NCBI RefSeq assembly: GCF_016917755.1
Contig: NZ_CP070326.1
Location: 6,138,001 to 6,202,000 of the forward strand
Length of the DNA stretch: 64,000 bases
Direction of reading: 5' to 3'
Source: Streptomyces noursei
GTDB lineage: Bacteria; Actinomycetota; Actinomycetes; Streptomycetales; Streptomycetaceae
Shown here: positions 37,512-44,607 of the stretch, in pieces
How the letters are laid out: every line of letters begins with the position of its first letter
Numbering within the stretch: the first letter of the stretch is position 1
Notes under the pieces: generated by a model
What the model was told of the DNA's origin: nothing
The model's database searches: none
The model's input: the letters and a program-made list of their open reading frames with translations, nothing else
Program-made: the position numbers and the translations under genes

Positions 37512-39965
37512 GTGCCCGTACAAGTCACCAGGCGCCGGTCGACGGGGACCCGACTGTTGGCCCTCCTCGCCGTCGGCACCCTGTTGAACGGCGGAGTCGC
37601 CGCCGCGGACCAGCGCGTCCGGTCTGACCAGCCGGTTAACCCGCTGGTGGGCAAGATGACGCTGGACGAGAAGCTGTCCTTCGTGCACTGGACGGTGACG
37701 TTCTCCGGCCCGTTCAGCGTCGGATACCTGCCCGGCGTCCCCCGCCTCGGCATCCCCGAGATACGGGCCGCCGACGGCCCGGCCGGCATCCGGCTCAACC
37801 AGGGCACGGCGGCCGCCCTGCCCGCACCCGTCGCGCTGGCCTCCAGCTTCGACGACGAGCTGGCGAAGTCGTACGGCGCGGCCATGGGGCGGGACGGCCG
37901 GGCACTGGGCCAGGACCTGGTGATGGGGCCCATGATGAACACCATCCGGGTGCCCCAGGCGGGCCGGAACTACGAGACGTTCAGCGAGGACCCGCTGGTC
38001 TCCTCCCGCACCGCCGCCGCGGAGATCCAGGGCATCCAGGGCCAGGGCCTGATGGCCACCGCCAAGCACTTCGCGGAGAACAACCAGGAGGACAACCGGG
38101 AGACCGTCGACGTCAAGGTCGACGAACAGGCCCTCCACGAGATCGAGCTGCCGGCGTTCCAGAGCGCGGCGAAGGCCGGCGTCAGCTCCATCATGTGCGC
38201 CTACAACAAGGTCAACGGCACCCCGTCCTGCGGCAACGCGGCACTCCTCAACGACGTCCTGCGCACCCAGTGGGACTTCAAGGGCTGGGTGATGTCGGAC
38301 TGGATGGCCACGCACAGCACCGACTCGATCACCAAGGGACTGGACCAGGAACTCGGGATCGACTGGTCCGGCAGCGTCAACGGCTCGGTGCCCGGCGGCA
38401 AGTACTTCGGCGAGCCGCTGAAGAAGGCCGTCCAGGAGGGGCGCATCCCGATGGCCGCCCTGGACACCGCGGTGAGCCGGATCGTCACCCAGCTGCAGCG
38501 GTTCGGCCTGGTGGGCGCCAACCCGCCCGCGCGTCCCGCGCGCGACACCGCAGGAGCGGCGAAGGTCGCCCAGCAGGTCGCCGAGGACGGCGCGGTGCTG
38601 CTGCGCAACAAGGGCGGGGCACTGCCGCTGACCGGTGACGCCGCGAAGAGCATCGCGGTGATCGGCCCCACGGCCAAGGACCCGAAGGTCTCCGGCCTGG
38701 GCAGCGCACACGTGGAGCCCGACGCGGCGGCCGCGCCGCTCGACACCATCCGGGCCCGGGCCGGCGCCGGCGCCGTGACCTACGCGACCGGCGAGGAACT
38801 GGCCGGCAGCGCCCTGCCGAAGGACGCGCTCTCGCCCGCCTTCGCGGGCGGGACGGTGCTGCAGCCCGGCACGGTCGGCCCCATCTACAACGGCACCCTG
38901 ACCGTGCCCGAGGACGGCGACTACCGACTCGCCGTGCGGGTGACCGGCGGCGCCGCGACCGTGCAGCTGGACGGGGGCGCCCCGATCCAGGCCGGTGAGG
39001 CATTCGGCAAGCTGACCAGCGCGCCGGTACGGCTGACGGCCGGTGCGCACAAGCTGGCCATCTCCGGGCAGACCACCGGCACCAAGCCGTTGACGCTCGA
39101 CCTGAGTTGGGTGACGCCGCAGGCCGCCGAGGCCGCCATCGACCAGGCGGTCACCGCGGCCAAGGGCGCACGCACCGCCGTGGTGTTCGCCTTCGACGAC
39201 GGAGCCGAGGGCGCCGACCGCACCTCGCTGGCCCTGCCGGGCCGCCAGGCGGAGCTGATCTCCCGGGTGTCGAAGGCCAACCCGAACACGGTGGTGGTGC
39301 TCAACACCGGATCGGCCGTCAAGATGCCGTGGCTCGACAGCACCGCCGCGGTGCTCGACATGTGGTACCCGGGGGAGTCGGGCGCACAGGCCACGACGGC
39401 GCTGCTGTTCGGCGACGTGAACCCCAGCGGCCGGCTCACCCAGACCTTCCCGGTCGATGAGAACAGCACCCCCGTCGCGGGCGACCCGAAGCGCTACCCG
39501 GGAGTGGACAACGAGGAGACCTACTCCGAGGGCATCTACGTCGGCTACCGCTGGTACGACAAGAACAAGGTGCAGCCGCTGTTCCCGTTCGGCCACGGCC
39601 TGTCCTACACGTCCTTCGAGTACAGCGCTCCGTCGGCGGTCCCGGCGGGCGACGGCTACGACGTCAGCTTCACCCTGCGCAACAGCGGTCAGCGCGCCGG
39701 CAAGGAGGTCGCGCAGGTGTACCTGGGGGCGAGCCCCGAGGTGAAGGCACCGCAGGCTGACAAGGCGCTCGCCGGCTACGCCAAGGTCGAACTGGCGCCC
39801 GGCCAGAGCCGGCGGGTGACCGTCCACGTCGCCGGACAGCAGCTGAAGTACTGGAACAGCGCCACCCACGGGTGGTCCACCGGCGCCGGTACCAGGTCCG
39901 TGTACGTCGGCTCCTCCTCGACCAGCCTTCCGCTGCAGACGAAGGTCGTGGTGCCCTCCTCCTGA
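37512..39965 (+). CDS. Secreted GH3 beta-glucosidase, macrolide reactivation (DesR/OleR type)
   Basis: Family 3 glycosidase of about 817 residues. From GTG 37512 (behind GGAAGG) the protein starts with a twin-basic n-region, a hydrophobic stretch and an AAA-D cleavage-like site, so it is exported; the longer open frame from 37455 would bury that signal. Nucleophile Asp263 lies in VMSDW; a PA14-like insert begins near residue 455 and a fibronectin-III-like domain ends the protein (FPFGHGLSYTSFEYS). In pikromycin and oleandomycin producers this enzyme removes glucose from the 2'-glucosylated, inactive macrolide outside the cell. The intracellular glucosyltransferase that makes that inactive form is not seen here. 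Last gene of the plus-strand unit, followed by a strong hairpin. Confidence 0.93.
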   Translation: MPVQVTRRRSTGTRLLALLAVGTLLNGGVAAADQRVRSDQPVNPLVGKMTLDEKLSFVHWTVTFSGPFSVGYLPGVPRLGIPEIRAADGPAGIRLNQGTAAALPAPVALASSFDDELAKSYGAAMGRDGRALGQDLVMGPMMNTIRVPQAGRNYETFSEDPLVSSRTAAAEIQGIQGQGLMATAKHFAENNQEDNRETVDVKVDEQALHEIELPAFQSAAKAGVSSIMCAYNKVNGTPSCGNAALLNDVLRTQWDFKGWVMSDWMATHSTDSITKGLDQELGIDWSGSVNGSVPGGKYFGEPLKKAVQEGRIPMAALDTAVSRIVTQLQRFGLVGANPPARPARDTAGAAKVAQQVAEDGAVLLRNKGGALPLTGDAAKSIAVIGPTAKDPKVSGLGSAHVEPDAAAAPLDTIRARAGAGAVTYATGEELAGSALPKDALSPAFAGGTVLQPGTVGPIYNGTLTVPEDGDYRLAVRVTGGAATVQLDGGAPIQAGEAFGKLTSAPVRLTAGAHKLAISGQTTGTKPLTLDLSWVTPQAAEAAIDQAVTAAKGARTAVVFAFDDGAEGADRTSLALPGRQAELISRVSKANPNTVVVLNTGSAVKMPWLDSTAAVLDMWYPGESGAQATTALLFGDVNPSGRLTQTFPVDENSTPVAGDPKRYPGVDNEETYSEGIYVGYRWYDKNKVQPLFPFGHGLSYTSFEYSAPSAVPAGDGYDVSFTLRNSGQRAGKEVAQVYLGASPEVKAPQADKALAGYAKVELAPGQSRRVTVHVAGQQLKYWNSATHGWSTGAGTRSVYVGSSSTSLPLQTKVVVPSS

Positions 39966-39984
39966 CCGACGGTCCCACCACCCG

Positions 39985-40022
39985 CCCCGGGGGGAAGTGT
40001 CTCGGCACTTCCCCCCGGGGCG
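39985..40022. terminator. Bidirectional terminator between desR-like gene and aldo/keto reductase
   Basis: Perfect 16-base inverted repeat (GCCCCGGGGGGAAGTG and its complement, loop TCTCGG) between two convergent genes, 19 bases after one stop and 5 bases after the other. Ends the macrolide transcript on the plus strand and the reductase transcript on the minus strand. Confidence 0.85.
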
Positions 40023-40027
40023 CGCGG

Positions 40028-40879
40028 TCATCCGAGGGCGTCGAGCCGGGCCAACTGGTCGTCGGAGAACACGATGTCCGACGCCGCGAAGTTCTCCTTG
40101 AGATGCACCGGCGAGCTGGTGCCGGGGATGGGGATCACCGTCGGGGAGCGGTGCAGCAGCCAGGCCAGCGCCACCTGGCTCGTGGACACGCCCAGCTCGG
40201 TGGCGACGGCGGTCACCGGGCTGCCTTCGGCGGCGAGTTCACCGCGGGCGATCGGCAGCCACGCGACGAACGCGATCGCGTGCTTCTCGCAGTAGTCGAC
40301 GACCTCGTCGTTGTGCCGGTCGGTGAGGTTGTACAGGTTCTGCACGCTGGCCACGGTGATCTGCTCACGGGCCTGCTCCAGCTCCTCGACGGTGACCTTG
40401 GACAGCCCGATGTGCCGGATCTTCCCCTCGTCCTGCAGCTCCTTGAGCGCGCCGAACTGCTCGGCCGCCGGCACCTTCGGATCGATCCGGTGCAGCTGGA
40501 AGAGGTCGATGCGGTCGAGCCCGAGCCGGCGCAGGCTCAACTCGGCCTGCTGACGCAGGTACTCGGGCCGGCCCAGCGGTACCCACTGCTCGGGACGGGG
40601 GCGGCACTGGCCGGCCTTGGTCGCGATCACCAGGCCGTCGCGGTACGGGCGCAGCGCCTCGGCCAGCACTTCCTCGCTGGCTCCCAGCCCGTAGGAGTCG
40701 GCGGTGTCGATGAAGGACACGCCGAGGTCGACGGCCAGCCGGGCTATTTCGAGCGCCGCCGCACGGTCCTCGGGCGGACCCCAGTAGCCCGGGCCGGTCA
40801 GCCGCAGGGCGCCGAATCCCATCCGGTGAACTGGAAGGTCTCCACCCAGCGTGAAGGTGGTCCGGTCACACTGCGCCAT
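40028..40879 (-). CDS. Aldo/keto reductase
   Basis: NADPH-dependent AKR-superfamily reductase, 283 residues. The TIM-barrel tetrad is visible: Asp and Tyr in DTADSYG, Lys in ATKAG, His in LFQLHRID. ATG 40879 is chosen because GAGGAGG lies seven bases upstream; a longer frame adds five residues and hides that site. It is a general AKR type and not obviously one of the sugar 2,3-reductases (EryBII/TylCII). Its place between the macrolide operon and the E1 pair makes a sugar-keto or acetyl-branch reduction possible, but a housekeeping role is equally compatible with the sequence. It is convergent with the glucosidase gene and has its own leader. Confidence 0.85.
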   Translation of the reverse strand: MAQCDRTTFTLGGDLPVHRMGFGALRLTGPGYWGPPEDRAAALEIARLAVDLGVSFIDTADSYGLGASEEVLAEALRPYRDGLVIATKAGQCRPRPEQWVPLGRPEYLRQQAELSLRRLGLDRIDLFQLHRIDPKVPAAEQFGALKELQDEGKIRHIGLSKVTVEELEQAREQITVASVQNLYNLTDRHNDEVVDYCEKHAIAFVAWLPIARGELAAEGSPVTAVATELGVSTSQVALAWLLHRSPTVIPIPGTSSPVHLKENFAASDIVFSDDQLARLDALG

Positions 40880-41022
40880 TCGGTTCCTCCTCATCCAGGT
40901 TTTCGCCTGGAGACTACAGACGGCCGGTGGGAGACGACCCCGCGGGCAGCGTGCTCACGGCTGCCGTACGCGTCACACGGTGGATCGACCGGCGCGCACG
41001 GGTGCCCTGCGGTGCCGAGGGG

Positions 41023-41060
41023 CCGGTTCACGGTGACCGCTGCGGGCGACCGTGAACCGG
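41023..41060 (-). terminator. Terminator of the E1 alpha/beta operon
   Basis: Perfect 12-base inverted repeat, CCGGTTCACGGT and ACCGTGAACCGG, with a 14-base loop, about 50 bases past the E1 beta stop in the direction of transcription. It separates that operon from the leader of the aldo/keto reductase. Confidence 0.7.
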
Positions 41061-41084
41061 CGGTCCGACGGTCCGACGACCGTC

Positions 41085-41126
41085 AGCAGGGGCCGATCAG
41101 CAGGCGCCGATCAGTAGGGGCCGATG
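41085..41126. repeat. Three 14-base direct repeats at the end of the E1 beta gene
   Basis: Copies at 41085-41098, 41099-41112 and 41113-41126 read AGCAGGGGCCGATC, AGCAGGCGCCGATC and AGTAGGGGCCGATG. The last covers the final codons of the E1 beta gene and the second overlaps its stop, so the array has probably grown by slippage into the 3' flank. Confidence 0.7.
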
Positions 41127-42154
41127 AAGCCGGCCATCACGTCCTCGATCTCCGGCACGGAGTCCTGCGCGGCGCGCAGCGTTTCCAGGCAGGCCCGGGT
41201 GATCGTCTCGGCACCGGGGTTGAACGCGTTCTCCAGCGGCCAGGACACCGGCGCCGGGCAGTCCGGCGGGGTGACCCGGCGCACCGGCGCCCGCAGCGCC
41301 TGCGGCACGTTCTCCGCCACCACGGCAGCGACCTCCGCCGAGAATCCGTAGCGGGCCCAGCTGGTGTCCGCGACCACCAAGTGGCCGGTCTTCGCGACCG
41401 ATTCACAGATCATCGCGTCGTCGAGCGGCCGGATACTGCGCACATCGACCACCTCGGCGCTGACGCCGTGGCCGGCCAGCACCTCGGCGGCCCGCTCGGC
41501 CTCGTGGACCATCAGCGAGGCCGCCACGATGGTGATGTCGTCGCCGGCCCGGGCGATCCGCCCCTTGCCGAACGGGACCGCCACCGGCTCCTCGGGGACC
41601 TCGCCCTCCAGGCCGTACAGCCCGCGGTTCTCCAGCAGGATGACGGGGGTGTCCGCCCGCAGCGCGCTGATCAGCAGACCCTTGGCGTCGGCGGGCGAAG
41701 CCGGGGTCGCCACGTACAGGCCGGGGAAGTGGCCGAACAGCGACTGGAGGCTCTGCGAGTGGGTGGCGCCCTGGCCCCAGCCGCGGCCGATGATCCCGCG
41801 CATCACGACCGGCGCACTGCCCCGGTTCCCGTACATGTAGCGCCACTTCGCGGCGAGGTTGAAGATGCCGTCCATGGCCAGGAACATGAAGTCGTCCCGG
41901 GTGTGCACCACCAGGGGCCGCAGTCCCATCGACGCGGCGCCGACGGCGATGCCCGCGAAGGCGTTCTCGCCGTTGGGGATGTCCATCACCCGTGCGGACC
42001 CGAAGCGCGCGAAGGCGTCGCCCGTGGTGCCGTAGACCCCCTTGTGGTCGTCGACGCTCTGGCCGGCCAGCACGATGGACGGGTCGGCCTCCATGCACTG
42101 GACCGTCGCCTCGCTGATCGCCTGGCTGTAGGTGAGTTTCCGCATCGTCCGCAT
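41111..42154 (-). CDS. Thiamine-diphosphate dehydrogenase E1, beta subunit
   Basis: 347-residue beta subunit of a two-subunit 2-oxoacid dehydrogenase/decarboxylase. Conserved beta-subunit features are visible: an early Glu in GENAFAGIAVGAA, GRGWGQGATHSQS in the middle, and the DVRSIRPLD segment of the transketolase C-terminal domain. It lies five bases after the alpha-subunit gene, so the two form one enzyme. No E2 or E3 genes follow, which argues against a complete pyruvate or branched-chain dehydrogenase complex. Comparable orphan E1 pairs in avilamycin (AviB1/B2) and aldgamycin clusters are thought to transfer a two-carbon unit from pyruvate onto a keto-sugar. The start may be three codons further in (second Met). 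Confidence 0.92.
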   Translation of the reverse strand: MRTMRKLTYSQAISEATVQCMEADPSIVLAGQSVDDHKGVYGTTGDAFARFGSARVMDIPNGENAFAGIAVGAASMGLRPLVVHTRDDFMFLAMDGIFNLAAKWRYMYGNRGSAPVVMRGIIGRGWGQGATHSQSLQSLFGHFPGLYVATPASPADAKGLLISALRADTPVILLENRGLYGLEGEVPEEPVAVPFGKGRIARAGDDITIVAASLMVHEAERAAEVLAGHGVSAEVVDVRSIRPLDDAMICESVAKTGHLVVADTSWARYGFSAEVAAVVAENVPQALRAPVRRVTPPDCPAPVSWPLENAFNPGAETITRACLETLRAAQDSVPEIEDVMAGFIGPY

Positions 42155-42159
42155 CCCCT

Positions 42160-43122
42160 TCAGTTCTCGTACGTCCCGCTGAGCAGGTCCTCGACACGGG
42201 GGAACGGGCTCGCCTTCGCCAGCGCGATCGCCTCGCGCACCTCGGCGCGGAACTCCCGGTCCCAGGCGGCCACCGCATCCTCGATACCGGGGTCGGTGGC
42301 GCGCAGTGCCTGTGTGGTCCGGCGGATGGGGCAGCGCTCGATCCAGGACTCCACCTCGTCCCGGGGGCGGACGCCGAGCTCGTGGTCCCAGTGCGGGCCG
42401 ACGTGCTCGCGCCAGCGGTAGGTGTCCAGCTCCAGGAAGTAGGGGCCGTTGCCCTCGCGGCAGTGCAGCGCCGCCTTGTGTGCGGCCTCGTACACGGCCT
42501 GGACGTCGTTGCCGTCGACCTGCTCGGCCCGGATGCCGTAGCCGCGGGCCCGGCCGGTGATGCTGGTGCCCGGCGGCTGGCGGGCGTCGACCGGCGAACC
42601 CAGCGCGTACTGGTTGTTCTCACAGACGAAGATCACAGGCAACCGGTGCAGGGCGGCGAAGTTTAAGGACTCGTGGAAGACGCCCTCTTCGGAGGCGCCG
42701 TCGCCGAAGAAGGTGGCCGCCACACGGGGCGCCCCTTCGCGGGCGAAGGCCCAGGCGGCACCGGTGGCCACCGAGATCATCTCGCCGAGGATCGCCGACG
42801 AGGCCGCGAAGCCCGCCTCCTGGTCGGTCAGGTGCACCGAGCCGCCGCGGCCCGAGGCGCAGCCGGACTCCCTGCCGTAGAACTCGGCGACCATGGCGCG
42901 CAGATCGCCGCCCTTGGCCAGGTAGTGGGCGTGACAGCGGTGACCGCTGTAGACGACGTCCTCGCGGCGCAGCGCGGCACACACGCCGACGGCGGTGGCC
43001 TCCTGACCGATGGAGAAGTGCACGGGCGTGCGCATCTGCTGCTCATCGCGATAGACGTCGGCTATGACTTCCTCGGCGCACCGGATGCGCACCATGTTGC
43101 GCAGCAACTGCCGTGGTTCCAC
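42160..43122 (-). CDS. Thiamine-diphosphate dehydrogenase E1, alpha subunit
   Basis: Alpha subunit of the E1 pair, about 320 residues. The thiamine-diphosphate motif runs from GDGASEEG to ENNQ with the usual spacing, preceded by the HFSIGQEA segment and a glycine-rich GRGGSVHL loop typical of pyruvate/acetoin E1 alpha. GTG 43122 is chosen because GCGAGGAAC lies upstream at good spacing and the protein then begins where family members begin; the open frame continues 29 codons upstream through low-complexity Pro/Arg. Transcribed with the beta subunit. In context of the DesII-like gene a two-carbon sugar-branching role is my preferred reading; acetoin or acyl-CoA metabolism is the alternative. 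Confidence 0.9.
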   Translation of the reverse strand: MEPRQLLRNMVRIRCAEEVIADVYRDEQQMRTPVHFSIGQEATAVGVCAALRREDVVYSGHRCHAHYLAKGGDLRAMVAEFYGRESGCASGRGGSVHLTDQEAGFAASSAILGEMISVATGAAWAFAREGAPRVAATFFGDGASEEGVFHESLNFAALHRLPVIFVCENNQYALGSPVDARQPPGTSITGRARGYGIRAEQVDGNDVQAVYEAAHKAALHCREGNGPYFLELDTYRWREHVGPHWDHELGVRPRDEVESWIERCPIRRTTQALRATDPGIEDAVAAWDREFRAEVREAIALAKASPFPRVEDLLSGTYEN

Positions 43123-43393
43123 GAAAAGTTCCTCGCTCTCAGAAAGTTCCAAGGGGGGACAGGGCCCCGATACGGGGATCGATCGCGGTCGCGGCCGCGG
43201 GCACGGCACGGTGACGGTCCCGCATGCCTTGAGGACGGTCGCCGTTGCGCCGACCCGGACGCTGCGCTTCGCGCAGGCCCCGCCGCCAGTCGCGCACCGG
43301 GCGTCCCGGTGCCGCTGCTGTTGTCTGTTGATCGTGACCGCGACCGGTGTGCTCTCACCGGACCTGAAGGCCGACTTCGCGCAGCCGCGCGAG
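43123..43393. other. Intergenic leader of the E1 operon
   Basis: 270 bases upstream of the E1 alpha gene. It should hold the promoter, but I see no convincing -35/-10 pair on the minus strand. The only structure is a short dyad, CCCCGATACGGGG at 43165-43177, which could be an operator. No credible gene. Confidence 0.4.
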
Positions 43394-43600
43394 CTACTTC
43401 TTCACCTGCGGCATGGTGGCGTCAGTGCTGACGCCGAGATATGCGTGCACGGTCCCCTCGCCCGCGCGGTCGCCGGTGTCGCGTACGGTCACCACGGCCG
43501 TCGGACCGTTGTCGGTGCGCTGTACAGCAAGATCACTGTAGACGAATTCGGTGTACAACGGGCGGTATCCGAAAGGGGAGATCGACTCAATGCCCGGCCG
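43394..43600 (-). pseudogene. Remnant of a GH3 glucosidase C-terminus
   Basis: Read on the minus strand from about 43600 to a TAG at 43394 the frame gives ISPFGYRPLYTEFVYSDLAV, then TVRDTGDRAGEG and AYLGVS, ending PQVKK-stop. This follows the C-terminal pattern of GH3 beta-glucosidases (FPFGxGLSYTxFxYS, NTGxRAGxE, VYLG) that the intact DesR-like gene at 37.5-40 kb also shows (FPFGHGLSYTSFEYS, NSGQRAGKE, VYLG). No catalytic domain is left and no start is visible. It looks like the tail of a second, deleted glucosidase gene. The match is by eye over about 60 residues. Confidence 0.65.
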
Positions 43601-44123
43601 CCGCAGTCAACACTGTTCGACGTCGATCCCTCCGGCACCGCCCTCGCCGACCACCCACGCCGCCGCACCGCTCTGCCCCCGGCCCGCCGGCACCAGTCAT
43701 CTCCAGGATCGCCAGACACCTGGGACCGCCAACCCTATTGGGGCTTCGCCCGTCACCGAGGATCGCCAGACACCGGAGGCTGCCAGACACCGGAGGCTGC
43801 CAGGCACTGGAGGTTGCCAGGCACTGGAGGTTGCCAGGCCCAGGGACTGGCGGTAGCCGGGGATGCGGGAGTGCGCGATGCGGAAGGCCGATTCCGGGCA
43901 CCGGCGGGCAAGCTCCTCCGGGGGAGGAAGGGCCTGCGACGGCGTCCAGCGCATTGGCCAGGATTCGGGCCAGCCGGTTGTGCCGCTTTGGCGCGCGCGG
44001 GCTCACAATGACCATCCCGTCCACGACCTCAATGCCGGCACACTGCTCCTCGGACCAGGAGTCGTACTGCTCCGCGCTGATCTGCGTATGCATCCACGCG
44101 GGCGCCATCATCTCGGCGGTCAT
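43587..44123 (-). pseudogene. Broken Uma2-family (DUF820) gene
   Basis: ATG 44123 has a strong AAGGAGG site and begins MTAEMMAPAW; the next 65 residues follow the N-terminal pattern of Uma2 proteins that are numerous in Streptomyces (QISAEQYDSW, GIEVVDGMVIVSP, KRHNRLARILANALD). After about 43929 the similarity stops: the frame becomes low-complexity Pro/Ala and runs through the 17-base repeats to 43587. The PD-(D/E)XK-like core that would follow is absent, so the gene is truncated and probably inactive. Confidence 0.6.
43765..43848. repeat. 17-base tandem repeat
   Basis: Four complete copies and one partial: two of GCCAGACACCGGAGGCT followed by two of GCCAGGCACTGGAGGTT and a decayed fifth, with isolated matching pieces upstream near 43710-43770. 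There are no spacers, so it is not a CRISPR array. It sits inside the degenerate tail of the Uma2 remnant. Confidence 0.85.
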
Positions 44124-44607
44124 GACGTGCCTCCTTCGAGGAGCTTCGGCAGTTCCAGCGCTGCTGGGCTCAGCGGCGCAGGCGACCCCGTCCCCGAAGC
44201 CGGCGTCTTGCGGGCAAGCTTCCCCAGACGGCGAGAAGGGCAAGCGCATCGCCGAGGGCTGATGCGACGCCACCAACGACGTTCACCACCCCTACGGCTT
44301 GTTCATCGCCTCCGAGTGCTCAGTGGTTCTCAAACGTCCCTGCGGCGATGAATGCGACTTCGGCGACACCGCAGGAACCCACCGTGTCCGCCTCGCCCAC
44401 GGCGCATCCCACCCGCGTGGCTCGCTGGGCAGGAAGCCTTAAGCCCGTGTAGCGGACAGCCTCAACAAAACGCCGGCCCCAAGCGAGTTGTTACGAGGGG
44501 AGGCTGTCGCCCACCGCGAGATGGCGCGCAAATGCAGCTCGGCCAAGCGAGGCAGGGCCGGTGCGGGTCTCGTGGACGGGGTTGTGCCTTGTGAGAGGCT
44601 GGGCTGT
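44124..44607. other. Non-coding stretch at the cluster border
   Basis: About 480 bases between the Uma2 remnant and the thioredoxin-domain gene. Open frames on both strands are short and lack recognisable motifs or sound ribosome sites; I see no RNA gene or clear promoter. Probably decayed intergenic DNA. Confidence 0.4.

Noticed and set aside
39872..42421. Long plus-strand frame over the aldo/keto reductase and E1 beta genes
   Set aside because: Antisense to genes with clear catalytic motifs; crosses a terminator.
41111..43122. Complete pyruvate or branched-chain dehydrogenase complex
   Set aside because: Only E1 alpha and beta are present; no E2 or E3 gene follows and a terminator lies right after E1 beta.
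43765..43848. CRISPR array
   Set aside because: The 17-base units are adjacent with no spacers and there are no cas genes.
43064..44011. Plus-strand gene across the cluster border
   Set aside because: Low-complexity translation passing through tandem repeats and remnants; no ribosome site or recognisable domain.
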